DNA from: Schistosoma haematobium
Lineage: Eukaryota > Platyhelminthes > Trematoda > Strigeidida > Schistosomatidae
DNA: 64,000 bases
Direction: 5' to 3'
NCBI RefSeq assembly: GCF_000699445.3
Contig: NC_067200.1
Location: 2,396,450-2,460,449 of the forward strand
Part shown: positions 37,676 through 51,475 of the stretch, piece by piece
How positions within the stretch are numbered: position 1 is the first letter of the stretch
Layout of the letters: every line of letters starts with the position of its first letter
Program-made: the position numbers and the translations under genes
The notes under the pieces: generated by a model
What the model saw: only the letters and a program-made list of their open reading frames with translations
Database searches by the model: none
What the model was told of the DNA's origin: nothing

Positions 37676-39128
37676 GTCGCCTTTTCAACTACTGTCACAA
37701 CACACAATACACACGCATCACACACAACCATCTGCCACACTACGCTCCACACGACAACATCACCAACGTCATAGGCAATTGACGCCACCGACCCACCACA
37801 CTCCATGCACAAGCGGTGCATGCACGATAGTTGACAGACGCATTGCATTCAAAGTGAGCACCGTTGTCAGAGAGGTCTGCTTACTCACGTGCTTTCTCTT
37901 TCTTCTGCTGGTCGATTGCATTATGAAAACTTCCACATGTGAGAGGAAGAACGGGACACAATTGACCGGATGAGAGAGAGATGGCGAATTCGTTTTGTTA
38001 CTTATGATCGATCATATAAGTGAAATGCAACGCCCGAATTCATCGTAAATAATAGATCTCAGTGAGCACTTATATGATCCGCACATATTCAATAAGATGG
38101 GGATTATTAGGTGCACCATTAAATGGTTGTTATTTACGACCAGTAGAAGTTGTAGCGACAATTAACGAAAGATAAATGGAGAGAAATAGTGTTTCGCTTC
38201 ACTTGACTTTTCATTCTGCATCACACTAAATTCTTCAAGAAACACATTATTGAAGTGCGTGTTTATAATCAAGGCTCGTGATAACAGCTGTCTCGAACAA
38301 TTTACTCTTCTTCAAGTTACGGTTCGAACAAGACAGTGAAATGTCAGTGAGAAACTAACACAAAATTTAACAGAAGCTGTTCACATTTCAATATAAAGTG
38401 AAGTCGAAATGAATGAGGTATTTTGCAATTGTCCAATCATGAGCACTGCCAACAAACACGGATTATATGCATGGAAGAGAAGGAAATATGAGACAAGAAT
38501 GGGAGAGAACAAATAAACTAGAAGGGAAATAGAGTAAAGCAGAGAGACCAGTGAAGGACAAGAAAGCAGGCAAACAGGCAAGCAGACAGTCACTGAAATT
38601 CACAACAAGAAGAAGAAGAAGAAGAAGAAGGAGAAGAAGAGCAACAGCAAGAGTGGAACAGGTGTTTAGAGCATATTGAACAACTGTTGAATAGACCAGT
38701 CTCACTGAACGCACCGAATAAGACAGGACAGGACAGAACTGGACCTGACCTGACCTGACCTGACCTGACCTGACCTGACCGGATCGCACCGGACCGGACG
38801 AGACATCGAGGCAACACGCTGACACACAGACATTCCTGCACCTGTCATTCGAAAAATGATCGAACATATGAGTATGGTGATGAGACAAATGAGGAGTGGG
38901 GAAACACAGCAGGACGTGACAACACACCAGTTGAAAGAGTGAAGTCACACATAACAGTAGGTGGAGAGATGCTACACGTTCTGTTGAGAAAGATTTTGGA
39001 GGTGGAGGTGGAGGTGGAGGTGGAGGAGGAGGAGGGTGAGGAGGAGGAATAAGAAGAAGAAGAAGAAGAATCGTTGCTGGGAAGAGAGACTGGAAATAAG
39101 ATGTGGGCAAGTGAGCTGCCGATCGTAG

Positions 39129-39201
39129 GGGCCTGTGGCGCAATGGATAACGCGCCTGACTACGGATCAGGAGATTCCAGGTTCGAATCCTGGCAGGCTT
39201 G
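39129..39201 (+). tRNA. tRNA-Arg-ACG: tRNA-Arg(ACG), array unit 24, G1-U72 variant
   Basis: Same C72 to T change as unit 23; TTTT at 39208-39211. Confidence 0.96.
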
Positions 39202-40694
39202 GTCGCCTTTTCAACTACTGTCACAACACACAATACACACGCATCACACACAACCATCTGCCACACTACGCTCCACACGACAACATCACCAACGTCATAG
39301 GCAATTGACGCCACCGACCCACCACACTCCATGCACAAGCGGTGCATGCACGATAGTTGACAGACGCATTGCATTCAAAGTGAGCACCGTTGTCAGAGAG
39401 GTCTGCTTACTCACGTGCTTTCTCTTTCTTCTGCTGGTCGATTGCATTATGAAAACTTCCACATGTGAGAGGAAGAACGGGACACAATTGACCGGATGAG
39501 AGAGAGATGGCGAATTCGTTTTGTTACTTATGATCGATCATATAAGTGAAATGCAACGCCCGAATTCATCGTAAATAATAGATCTCAGTGAGCACTTATA
39601 TGATCCGCACATATTCAATAAGATGGGGATTATTAGGTGCACCATTAAATGGTTGTTATTTACGACCAGTAGAAGTTGTAGCGACAATTAACGAAAGATA
39701 AATGGAGAGAAATAGTGTTTCGCTTCACTTGACTTTTCATTCTGCATCACACTAAATTCTTCAAGAAACACATTATTGAAGTGCGTGTTTATAATCAAGG
39801 CTCGTGATAACAGCTGTCTCGAACAATTTACTCTTCTTCAAGTTACGGTTCGAACAAGACAGTGAAATGTCAGTGAGAAACTAACACAAAATTTAACAGA
39901 AGCTGTTCACATTTCAATATAAAGTGAAGTCGAAATGAATGAGGTATTTTGCAATTGTCCAATCATGAGCACTGCCAACAAACACGGATTATATGCATGG
40001 AAGAGAAGGAAATATGAGACAAGAATGGGAGAGAACAAATAAACTAGAAGGGAAATATAGTAAAGCAGAGAGACCAGTGAAGGACAAGAAAGCAGGCAAA
40101 CAGGCAAGCAGACAGTCACTGAAATTCACAACAAGAAGGAGAAGAAGAAGGAGAAGAAGGAGAAGAAGAAGGAGAAGAAGGAGAAGAAGAAGGAGAAGAA
40201 GAAGAAGAATAGCAACAGCAAGAGTTGAACAGCTGTTTAGAGCACATTGAACAACTGTTGAATAGACCAGTCTCACTGAACGCACCGAATAAGACAGGAC
40301 AGGACAGAACTGGACCTGACCTGACCTGACCTGACCTGACCGGACCGGATCGCACCGGACCGGACGGGACATCGAGGCAACACGCTGACACACAGACATT
40401 CCTACACCTGTCATTCGAACAATGATCGAACATATGAGTATGGTGATGAGACAAATGAGGAGTGGGGAAACACAGCAGGACGTGACAACACACCAGTTGA
40501 AAGAGTGAAGTCACACATAACAGTAGGTGGAGAGATGCTACACGTTCTGTTGAGAAAGATTTTGGAGGTGGAGGTGGAGGTGGAGGTGGAGGAGGAGGAG
40601 GGTGAGGAGGAGGAATAAGAAGAAGAAGAAGAAGAATCGTTGCTGGGAAGAGAGACTGGAAATAAGATGTGGGCAAGTGAGCTGCCGATCGTAG

Positions 40695-40767
40695 GGGCCT
40701 GTGGCGCAATGGATAACGCGCCTGACTACGGATCAGGAGATTCCAGGTTCGAATCCTGGCAGGCTCG
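40695..40767 (+). tRNA. tRNA-Arg-ACG: tRNA-Arg(ACG), array unit 25
   Basis: Consensus tRNA with C72 restored; TTTT at 40774-40777. The linker tract before it (about 40134-40208) is one of the long GAA/GGA forms. Confidence 0.97.
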
Positions 40768-42223
40768 GTCGCCTTTTCAACTACTGTCACAACACACAAT
40801 ACACACGCATCACACACAACCATCTGCCACACTACGCTCCACACGACAACATCACCAACGTCATAGGCAATTGACGCCACCGACCCACCACACTCCATGC
40901 ACAAGCGGTGCATGCACGATAGTTGACAGACGCATTGCATTCAAAGTGAGCACCGTTGTCAGAGAGGTCTGCTTACTCACGTGCTTTCTCTTTCTTCTGC
41001 TGGTCGATTGCATTATGAAAACTTCCACATGTGAGAGGAAGAACGGGACACAATTGACCGGATGAGAGAGAGATGGCGAATTCGTTTTGTTACTTATGAT
41101 CGATCATATAAGTGAAATGCAACGCCCGAATTCATCGTAAATAATAGATCTCAGTGAGCACTTATATGATCCGCACATATTCAATAAGATGGGGATTATT
41201 AGGTGCACCATTAAATGGTTGTTATTTACGACCAGTAGAAGTTGTAGCGACAATTAACGAAAGATAAATGGAGAGAAATAGTGTTTCGCTTCACTTGACT
41301 TTTCATTCTGCATCACACTAAATTCTTCAAGAAACACATTATTGAAGTGCGTGTTTATAATCAAGGCTCGTGATAACAGCTGTCTCGAACAATTTACTCT
41401 TCTTCAAGTTACGGTTCGAACAAGACAGTGAAATGTCAGTGAGAAACTAACACAAAATTTAACAGAAGCTGTTCACATTTCAATATAAAGTGAAGTCGAA
41501 ATGAATGAGGTATTTTGCAATTGTCCAATCATGAGCACTGCCAACAAACACGGATTATATGCATGGAAGAGAAGGAAATATGAGACAAGAATGGGAGAGA
41601 ACAAATAAACTAGAAGGGAAATATAGTAAAGCAGAGAGACCAGTGAAGGACAAGAAAGCAGGCAAACAGGCAAGCAGACAGTCACTGAAATTCACAACAA
41701 GAAGAAGAAGAAGAAGAAGAAGGAGAAGAAGAGCAACAGCAAGAGTGGAACAGGTGTTTAGAGCACATTGAACAACTGTTGAATAGACCAGTCTCACTGA
41801 ACGCACCGAATAAGACAGGACAGGACAGAACTGGACCTGACCTGACCTGACCTGACCTGACCTGACCGGACCGGATCGCACCGGACCGGTCGAGACATCG
41901 AGGCAACACGCTGACACACAGACATTCCTACACCTGTCATTCGAACAATGATCGAACATATGAGTATGGTGATGAGACAAATGAGGAGTGGGGAAACACA
42001 GCAGGACGTGACAACACACCAGTTGAAAGAGTGAAGTCACACATAACAGTAGGTGGAGAGATGCTACACGTTCTGTTGAGAAAGATTTTGGAGGTGGAGG
42101 TGGAGGTGGAGGTGGAGGAGGAGGAGGGTGAGGAGGAGGAATAAGAAGAAGAAGAAGAAGAAGAATCGTTGCTGGGAAGAGAGACTGGAAATAAGATGTG
42201 GGCAAGTGAGCTGCCGATCGTAG

Positions 42224-42296
42224 GGGCCTGTGGCGCAATGGATAACGCGCCTGACTACGGATCAGGAGATTCCAGGTTCGAATCCTGGCAGGCTCG
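42224..42296 (+). tRNA. tRNA-Arg-ACG: tRNA-Arg(ACG), array unit 26
   Basis: Consensus tRNA; TTTT at 42303-42306; CACGACACAC downstream, as in units 13 and 27. Confidence 0.97.
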
Positions 42297-43747
42297 GTCG
42301 CCTTTTCAACTACTGTCACGACACACAATACACACGCATCACACACAACCATCTGCCACACTACGCTCCACACGACAACATCACCAACGTCATAGGCAAT
42401 TGACGCCACCGACCCACCACACTCCATGCACAAGCGGTGCATGCACGATAGTTGACAGACGCATTGCATTCAAAGTGAGCACCGTTGTCAGAGAGGTCTG
42501 CTTACTCACGTGCTTTCTCTTTCTTCTGCTGGTCGATTGCATTATGAAAACTTCCACATGTGAGAGGAAGAACGGGACACAATTGACCGGATGAGAGAGA
42601 GATGGCGAATTCGTTTTGTTACTTATGATCGATCATATAAGTGAAATGCAACGCCCGAATTCATCGTAAATAATAGATCTCAGTGAGCACTTATATGATC
42701 CGCACATATTCAATAAGATGGGGATTATTAGGTGCACCATTAAATGGTTGTTATTTACGACCAGTAGAAGTTGTAGCGACAATTAACGAAAGATAAATGG
42801 AGAGAAATAGTGTTTCGCTTCACTTGACTTTTCATTCTGCATCACACTAAATTCTTCAAGAAACACATTATTGAAGTGCGTGTTTATAATCAAGGCTCGT
42901 GATAACAGCTGTCTCGAACAATTTACTCTTCTTCAAGTTACGGTTCGAACAAGACAGTGAAATGTCAGTGAGAAACTAACACAAAATTTAACAGAAGCTG
43001 TTCACATTTCAATATAAAGTGAAGTCGAAATGAATGAGGTATTTTGCAATTGTCCAATCATGAGCACTGCCAACAAACACGGATTATATGCATGGAAGAG
43101 AAGGAAATATGAGACAAGAATGGGAGAGAACAAATAAACTAGAAGGGAAATATAGTAAAGCAGAGAGACCAGTGAAGGACAAGAAAGCAGGCAAACAGGC
43201 AAGCAGACAGTCACTGAAATTCACAACAAGAAGAAGAAGAAGAAGAAGAAGGAGAAGAAGAGCAACAGCAAGAGTGGAACAGGTGTTTAGAGCACATTGA
43301 ACAACTGTTGAATAGACCAGTCTCACTGAACGCACCGAATAAGACAGGACAGGACAGAACTGGACCTGACCTGACCTGACCTGACCTGACCTGACCGGAT
43401 CGCACCGGACCGGTCGAGACATCGAGGCAACACGCTGACACACAGACATTCCTACACCTGTCATTCGAACAATGATCGAACATATGAGTATGGTGATGAG
43501 ACAAATGAGGAGTGGGGAAACACAGCAGGACGTGACAACACACCAGTTGAAAGAGTGAAGTCACACATAACAGTAGGTGGAGAGATGCTACACGTTCTGT
43601 TGAGAAAGATTTTGGAGGTGGAGGTGGAGGTGGAGGTGGAGGAGGAGGAGGGTGAGGAGGAGGAATAAGAAGAAGAAGAAGAAGAAGAATCGTTGCTGGG
43701 AAGAGAGACTGGAAATAAGATGTGGGCAAGTGAGCTGCCGATCGTAG

Positions 43748-43820
43748 GGGCCTGTGGCGCAATGGATAACGCGCCTGACTACGGATCAGGAGATTCCAGG
43801 TTCGAATCCTGGCAGGCTTG
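43748..43820 (+). tRNA. tRNA-Arg-ACG: tRNA-Arg(ACG), array unit 27, G1-U72 variant
   Basis: C72 to T; TTTT at 43827-43830. It combines this change with the CACGACACAC marker, so the two SNPs have been reshuffled between units. Confidence 0.96.
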
Positions 43821-45273
43821 GTCGCCTTTTCAACTACTGTCACGACACACAATACACACGCATCACACACAACCATCTGCCACACTACGCTCCACACGAC
43901 AACATCACCAACGTCATAGGCAATTGACGCCACCGACCCACCACACTCCATGCACAAGCGGTGCATGCACGATAGTTGACAGACGCATTGCATTCAAAGT
44001 GAGCACCGTTGTCAGAGAGGTCTGCTTACTCACGTGCTTTCTCTTTCTTCTGCTGGTCGATTGCATTATGAAAACTTCCACATGTGAGAGGAAGAACGGG
44101 ACACAATTGACCGGATGAGAGAGAGATGGCGAATTCGTTTTGTTACTTATGATCGATCATATAAGTGAAATGCAACGCCCGAATTCATCGTAAATAATAG
44201 ATCTCAGTGAGCACTTATATGATCCGCACATATTCAATAAGATGGGGATTATTAGGTGCACCATTAAATGGTTGTTATTTACGACCAGTAGAAGTTGTAG
44301 CGACAATTAACGAAAGATAAATGGAGAGAAATAGTGTTTCGCTTCACTTGACTTTTCATTCTGCATCACACTAAATTCTTCAAGAAACACATTATTGAAG
44401 TGCGTGTTTATAATCAAGGCTCGTGATAACAGCTGTCTCGAACAATTTACTCTTCTTCAAGTTACGGTTCGAACAAGACAGTGAAATGTCAGTGAGAAAC
44501 TAACACAAAATTTAACAGAAGCTGTTCACATTTCAATATAAAGTGAAGTCGAAATGAATGAGGTATTTTGCAATTGTCCAATCATGAGCACTGCCAACAA
44601 ACACGGATTATATGCATGGAAGAGAAGGAAATATGAGACAAGAATGGGAGAGAACAAATAAACTAGAAGGGAAATATAGTAAAGCAGAGAGACCAGTGAA
44701 GGACAAGAAAGCAGGCAAACAGGCAAGCAGACAGTCACTGAAATTCACAACAAGAAGAAGAAGAAGAAGAAGAAGGAGAAGAAGAGCAACAGCAAGAGTG
44801 GAACAGGTGTTTAGAGCACATTGAACAACTGTTGAATAGACCAGTCTCACTGAACGCACCGAATAAGACAGGACAGGACAGAACTGGACCTGACCTGACC
44901 TGACCTGACCTGACCTGACCTGACCGGATCGCACCGGACCGGTCGAGACATCGAGGCAACACGCTGACACACAGACATTCCTGCACCTGTCATTCGAAAA
45001 ATGATCGAACATATGAGTATGGTGATGAGACAAATGAGGAGTGGGGAAACACAGCAGGACGTGACAACACACCAGTTGAAAGAGTGAAGTCACACATAAC
45101 AGTAGGTGGAGAGATGCTACACGTTCTGTTGAGAAAGATTTTGGAGGTGGAGGTGGAGGTGGAGGTGGAGGAGGAGGAGGGTGAGGAGGAGGAATAAGAA
45201 GAAGAAGAAGAAGAATCGTTGCTGGGAAGAGAGACTGGAAATAAGATGTGGGCAAGTGAGCTGCCGATCGTAG

Positions 45274-45346
45274 GGGCCTGTGGCGCAATGGATAACGCGC
45301 CTGACTACGGATCAGGAGATTCCAGGTTCGAATCCTGGCAGGCTTG
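45274..45346 (+). tRNA. tRNA-Arg-ACG: tRNA-Arg(ACG), array unit 28, G1-U72 variant
   Basis: C72 to T; TTTT at 45353-45356; otherwise consensus. Confidence 0.96.
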
Positions 45347-46789
45347 GTCGCCTTTTCAACTACTGTCACAACACACAATACACACGCATCACACACAACC
45401 ATCTGCCACACTACGCTCCACACGACAACATCACCAACGTCATAGGCAATTGACGCCACCGACCCACCACACTCCATGCACAAGCGGTGCATGCACGATA
45501 GTTGACAGACGCATTGCATTCAAAGTGAGCACCGTTGTCAGAGAGGTCTGCTTACTCACGTGCTTTCTCTTTCTTCTGCTGGTCGATTGCATTATGAAAA
45601 CTTCCACATGTGAGAGGAAGAACGGGACACAATTGACCGGATGAGAGAGAGATGGCGAATTCGTTTTGTTACTTATGATCGATCATATAAGTGAAATGCA
45701 ACGCCCGAATTCATCGTAAATAATAGATCTCAGTGAGCACTTATATGATCCGCACATATTCAATAAGATGGGGATTATTAGGTGCACCATTAAATGGTTG
45801 TTATTTACGACCAGTAGAAGTTGTAGCGACAATTAACGAAAGATAAATGGAGAGAAATAGTGTTTCGCTTCACTTGACTTTTCATTCTGCATCACACTAA
45901 ATTCTTCAAGAAACACATTATTGAAGTGCGTGTTTATAATCAAGGCTCGTGATAACAGCTGTCTCGAACAATTTACTCTTCTTCAAGTTACGGTTCGAAC
46001 AAGACAGTGAAATGTCAGTGAGAAACTAACACAAAATTTAACAGAAGCTGTTCACATTTCAATATAAAGTGAAGTCGAAATGAATGAGGTATTTTGCAAT
46101 TGTCCAATCATGAGCACTGCCAACAAACACGGATTATATGCATGGAAGAGAAGGAAATATGAGACAAGAATGGGAGAGAACAAATAAACTAGAAGGGAAA
46201 TATAGTAAAGCAGAGAGACCAGTGAAGGACAAGAAAGCAGGCAAACAGGCAAGCAGACAGTCACTGAAATTCACAACAAGAAGAAGAAGAAGAAGAAGAA
46301 GGAGAAGAAGAGCAACAGCAAGAGTGGAACAGGTGTTTAGAGCACATTGAACAACTGTTGAATAGACCAGTCTCACTGAACGCACCGAATAAGACAGGAC
46401 AGGACAGAACTGGACCTGACCTGACCTGACCTGACCGGACCGGATCGCACCGGACCGGACGAGACATCGAGGCAACACGCTGACACACAGACATTCCTGC
46501 ACCTGTCATTCGAACAATGATCGAACATATGAGTATGGTGATGAGACAAATGAGGAGTGGGGAAACACAGCAGGACGTGACAACACACCAGTTGAAAGAG
46601 TGAAGTCACACATAACAGTAGGTGGAGAGATGCTACACGTTCTGTTGAGAAAGATTTTGGAGGTGGAGGTGGAGGTGGAGGTGGAGGAGGAGGAGGGTGA
46701 GGAGGAGGAATAAGAAGAAGAAGAAGAAGAATCGTTGCTGGGAAGAGAGACTGGAAATAAGATGTGGGCAAGTGAGCTGCCGATCGTAG

Positions 46790-46862
46790 GGGCCTGTGGC
46801 GCAATGGATAACGCGCCTGACTACGGATCAGGAGATTCCAGGTTCGAATCCTGGCAGGCTTG
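46790..46862 (+). tRNA. tRNA-Arg-ACG: tRNA-Arg(ACG), array unit 29, G1-U72 variant
   Basis: C72 to T; TTTT at 46869-46872. This is the last unit with the change. Confidence 0.96.
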
Positions 46863-48349
46863 GTCGCCTTTTCAACTACTGTCACAACACACAATACACA
46901 CGCATCACACACAACCATCTGCCACACTACGCTCCACACGACAACATCACCAACGTCATAGGCAATTGACGCCACCGACCCACCACACTCCATGCACAAG
47001 CGGTGCATGCACGATAGTTGACAGACGCATTGCATTCAAAGTGAGCACCGTTGTCAGAGAGGTCTGCTTACTCACGTGCTTTCTCTTTCTTCTGCTGGTC
47101 GATTGCATTATGAAAACTTCCACATGTGAGAGGAAGAACGGGACACAATTGACCGGATGAGAGAGAGATGGCGAATTCGTTTTGTTACTTATGATCGATC
47201 ATATAAGTGAAATGCAACGCCCGAATTCATCGTAAATAATAGATCTCAGTGAGCACTTATATGATCCGCACATATTCAATAAGATGGGGATTATTAGGTG
47301 CACCATTAAATGGTTGTTATTTACGACCAGTAGAAGTTGTAGCGACAATTAACGAAAGATAAATGGAGAGAAATAGTGTTTCGCTTCACTGACTTTTCAT
47401 TCTGCATCACACTAAATTCTTCAAGAAACACATTATTGAAGTGCGTGTTTATAATCAAGGCTCGTGATAACAGCTGTCTCGAACAATTTACTCTTCTTCA
47501 AGTTACGGTTCGAACAAGACAGTGAAATGTCAGTGAGAAACTAACACAAAATTTAACAGAAGCTGTTCACATTTCAATATAAAGTGAAGTCGAAATGAAT
47601 GAGGTATTTTACAATTGTCCAATCATGAGCACTGCCAACAAACACGGATTATATGCATGGAAGAGAAGGAAATATGAGACAAGAATGGGAGAGAACAAAT
47701 AAACTAGAAGGGAAATATAGTAAAGCAGAGAGACCAGTGAAGGACAAGAAAGCAGGCAAACAGGCAAGCAGACAGTCACTGAAATTCACAACAAGAAGGA
47801 GAAGAAGAAGGAGAAGAAGGAGAAGAAGAAGGAGAAGAAGGAGAAGAAGAAGGAGAAGAAGAAGAAGAATAGCAACAGCAAGAGTTGAACAGCTGTTTAG
47901 AGCACATTGAACAACTGTTGAATAGACCAGTCTCACTGAACGCACCGAATAAGACAGGACAGGACAGAACTGGACCTGACCTGACCTGACCTGACCGGAC
48001 CGGATCGCACCGGACCGGACGGGACATCGAGGCAACGCGCTGACACACAGACATTCCTACACCTGTCATTCGAACAATGATCGAACATATGAGTATGGTG
48101 ATGAGACAAATGAGGAGTGGGGAAACACAGCAGGACGTGACAACACACCAGTTGAAAGAGTGAAGTCACACATAACAGTAGGTGGAGAGATGCTACACGT
48201 TCTGTTGAGAAAGATTTTGGAGGTGGAGGTGGAGGTGGAGGTGGAGGAGGAGGAGGGTGAGGAGGAGGAATAAGAAGAAGAAGAAGAAGAATCGTTGCTG
48301 GGAAGAGAGACTGGAAATAAGATGTGGGCAAGTGAGCTGCCGATCGTAG

Positions 48350-48422
48350 GGGCCTGTGGCGCAATGGATAACGCGCCTGACTACGGATCAGGAGATTCCA
48401 GGTTCGAATCCTGGCAGGCTCG
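48350..48422 (+). tRNA. tRNA-Arg-ACG: tRNA-Arg(ACG), array unit 30
   Basis: Consensus tRNA; TTTT at 48429-48432. Long GAA/GGA linker tracts lie on both sides. Confidence 0.97.
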
Positions 48423-49918
48423 GTCGCCTTTTCAACTACTGTCACAACACACAATACACACGCATCACACACAACCATCTGCCACACTACGCTCCACACG
48501 ACAACATCACCAACGTCATAGGCAATTGACGCCACCGACCCACCACACTCCATGCACAAGCGGTGCATGCACGATAGTTGACAGACGCATTGCATTCAAA
48601 GTGAGCACCGTTGTCAGAGAGGTCTGCTTACTCACGTGCTTTCTCTTTCTTCTGCTGGTCGATTGCATTATGAAAACTTCCACATGTGAGAGGAAGAACG
48701 GGACACAATTGACCGGATGAGAGAGAGATGGCGAATTCGTTTTGTTACTTATGATCGATCATATAAGTGAAATGCAACGCCCGAATTCATCGTAAATAAT
48801 AGATCTCAGTGAGCACTTATATGATCCGCACATATTCAATAAGATGGGGATTATTAGGTGCACCATTAAATGGTTGTTATTTACGACCAGTAGAAGTTGT
48901 AGCGACAATTAACGAAAGATAAATGGAGAGAAATAGTGTTTCGCTTCACTCGACTTTTCATTCTGCATCACACTAAATTCTTCAAGAAACACATTATTGA
49001 AGTGCGTGTTTATAATCAAGGCTCGTGATAACAGCTGTCTCGAACAATTTACTCTTCTTCAAGTTACGGTTCGAACAAGACAGTGAAATGTCAGTGAGAA
49101 ACTAACACAAAATTTAACAGAAGCTGTTCACATTTCAATATAAAGTGAAGTCGAAATGAATGAGGTATTTTACAATTGTCCAATCATGAGCACTGCCAAC
49201 AAACACGGATTATATGCATGGAAGAGAAGGAAATATGGGACAAGAATGGGAGAGAACAAATAAACTAGAAGGGAAATATAGTAAAGCAGAGAGACCAGTG
49301 AAGGACAAGAAAGCAGGCAAACAGGCAAGCAGACAGTCACTGAAATTCACAACAAGAAGGAGAAGAAGAAGGAGAAGAAGGAGAAGAAGAAGGAGAAGAA
49401 GGAGAAGAAGAAGGAGAAGAAGAAGAAGAATAGCAACAGCAAGAGTTGAACAGCTGTTTAGAGCACATTGAACAACTGTTGAATAGACCAGTCTCACTGA
49501 ACGCACCGAATAAGACAGGACAGGACAGAACTGGACCTGACCTGACCTGACCTGACCTGACCGGACCGGATCGCACCGGACCGGACGGGACATCGAGGCA
49601 ACGCGCTGACACACAGACATTCCTACACCTGTCATTCGAACAATGATCGAACATATGAGTATGGTGATGAGACAAATGAGGAGTGGGGAAACACAGCAGG
49701 ACGTGACAACACACCAGTTGAAAGAGTGAAGTCACACATAACAGTAGGTGGAGAGATGCTACACGTTCTGTTGAGAAAGATTTTGGAGGTGGAGGTGGAG
49801 GTGGAGGTGGAGGAGGAGGAGGGTGAGGAGGAGGAATAAGAAGAAGAAGAAGAAGAAGAATCGTTGCTGGGAAGAGAGACTGGAAATAAGATGTGGGCAA
49901 GTGAGCTGCCGATCGTAG

Positions 49919-49991
49919 GGGCCTGTGGCGCAATGGATAACGCGCCTGACTACGGATCAGGAGATTCCAGGTTCGAATCCTGGCAGGCTCG
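49919..49991 (+). tRNA. tRNA-Arg-ACG: tRNA-Arg(ACG), array unit 31 (last intact copy)
   Basis: Consensus tRNA; anticodon at 49952-49954; TTTT at 49998-50001. The next unit is truncated inside its tRNA. Confidence 0.97.
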
Positions 49992-51475
49992 GTCGCCTTT
50001 TCAACTACTGTCACAACACACAATACACACGCATCACACACAACCATCTGCCACACTACGCTCCACACGACAACATCACCAACGTCATAGGCAATTGACG
50101 CCACCGACCCACCACACTCCATGCACAAGCGGTGCATGCACGATAGTTGACAGACGCATTGCATTCAAAGTGAGCACCGTTGTCAGAGAGGTCTGCTTAC
50201 TCACGTGCTTTCTCTTTCTTCTGCTGGTCGATTGCATTATGAAAACTTCCACATGTGAGAGGAAGAACGGGACACAATTGACCGGATGAGAGAGAGATGG
50301 CGAATTCGTTTTGTTACTTATGATCGATCATATAAGTGAAATGCAACGCCCGAATTCATCGTAAATAATAGATCTCAGTGAGCACTTATATGATCCGCAC
50401 ATATTCAATAAGATGGGGATTATTAGGTGCACCATTAAATGGTTGTTATTTACGACCAGTAGAAGTTGTAGCGACAATTAACGAAAGATAAATGGAGAGA
50501 AATAGTGTTTCGCTTCACTTGACTTTTCATTCTGCATCACACTAAATTCTTCAAGAAACACATTATTGAAGTGCGTGTTTATAATCAAGGCTCGTGATAA
50601 CAGCTGTCTCGAACAATTTACTCTTCTTCAAGTTACGGTTCGAACAAGACAGTGAAATGTCAGTGAGAAACTAACACAAAATTTAACAGAAGCTGTTCAC
50701 ATTTCAATATAAAGTGAAGTCGAAATGAATGAGGTATTTTGCAATTGTCCAATCATGAGCACTGCCAACAAACACGGATTATATGCATGGAAGAGAAGGA
50801 AATATGAGACAAGAATGGGAGAGAACAAATAAACTAGAAGGGAAATATAGTAAAGCAGAGAGACCAGTGAAGGACAAGAAAGCAGGCAAACAGGCAAGCA
50901 GACAGTCACTGAAATTCACAACAAGAAGGAGAAGAAGAAGGAGAAGAAGGAGAAGAAGAAGGAGAAGAAGGAGAAGAAGAAGGAGAAGAAGAAGAAGAAG
51001 AGCAACAGCAAGAGTGGAACAGGTGTTTAGAGCATATTGAACAACTGTTGAATAGACCAGTCTCACTGAACGCACCGAATAAGACAGGACAGGACAGAAC
51101 TGGACCTGACCTGACCTGACCTGACCGGACCGGATCGCACCGGACCGGACGGGACATCGAGGCAACACGCTGACACACAGACATTCCGACACCTGTCATT
51201 CGAACAATGATCGAACATATGAGTATGGTGATGAGACAAATGAGGAGTGGGGAAACACAGCAGGACGTGACAACACACCAGTTGAAAGAGTGAAGTCACA
51301 CATAACAGTAGGTGGAGAGATGCTACACGTTCTGTTGAGAAAGATTTTGGAGGTGGAGGTGGAGGTGGAGGTGGAGGAGGAGGAGGGTGAGGAGGAGGAA
51401 TAAGAAGAAGAAGAAGAATCGTTGCTGGGAATAGAGACTGGAAATAAGATGTGGGCAAGGGAGCCGTCAATCTTA

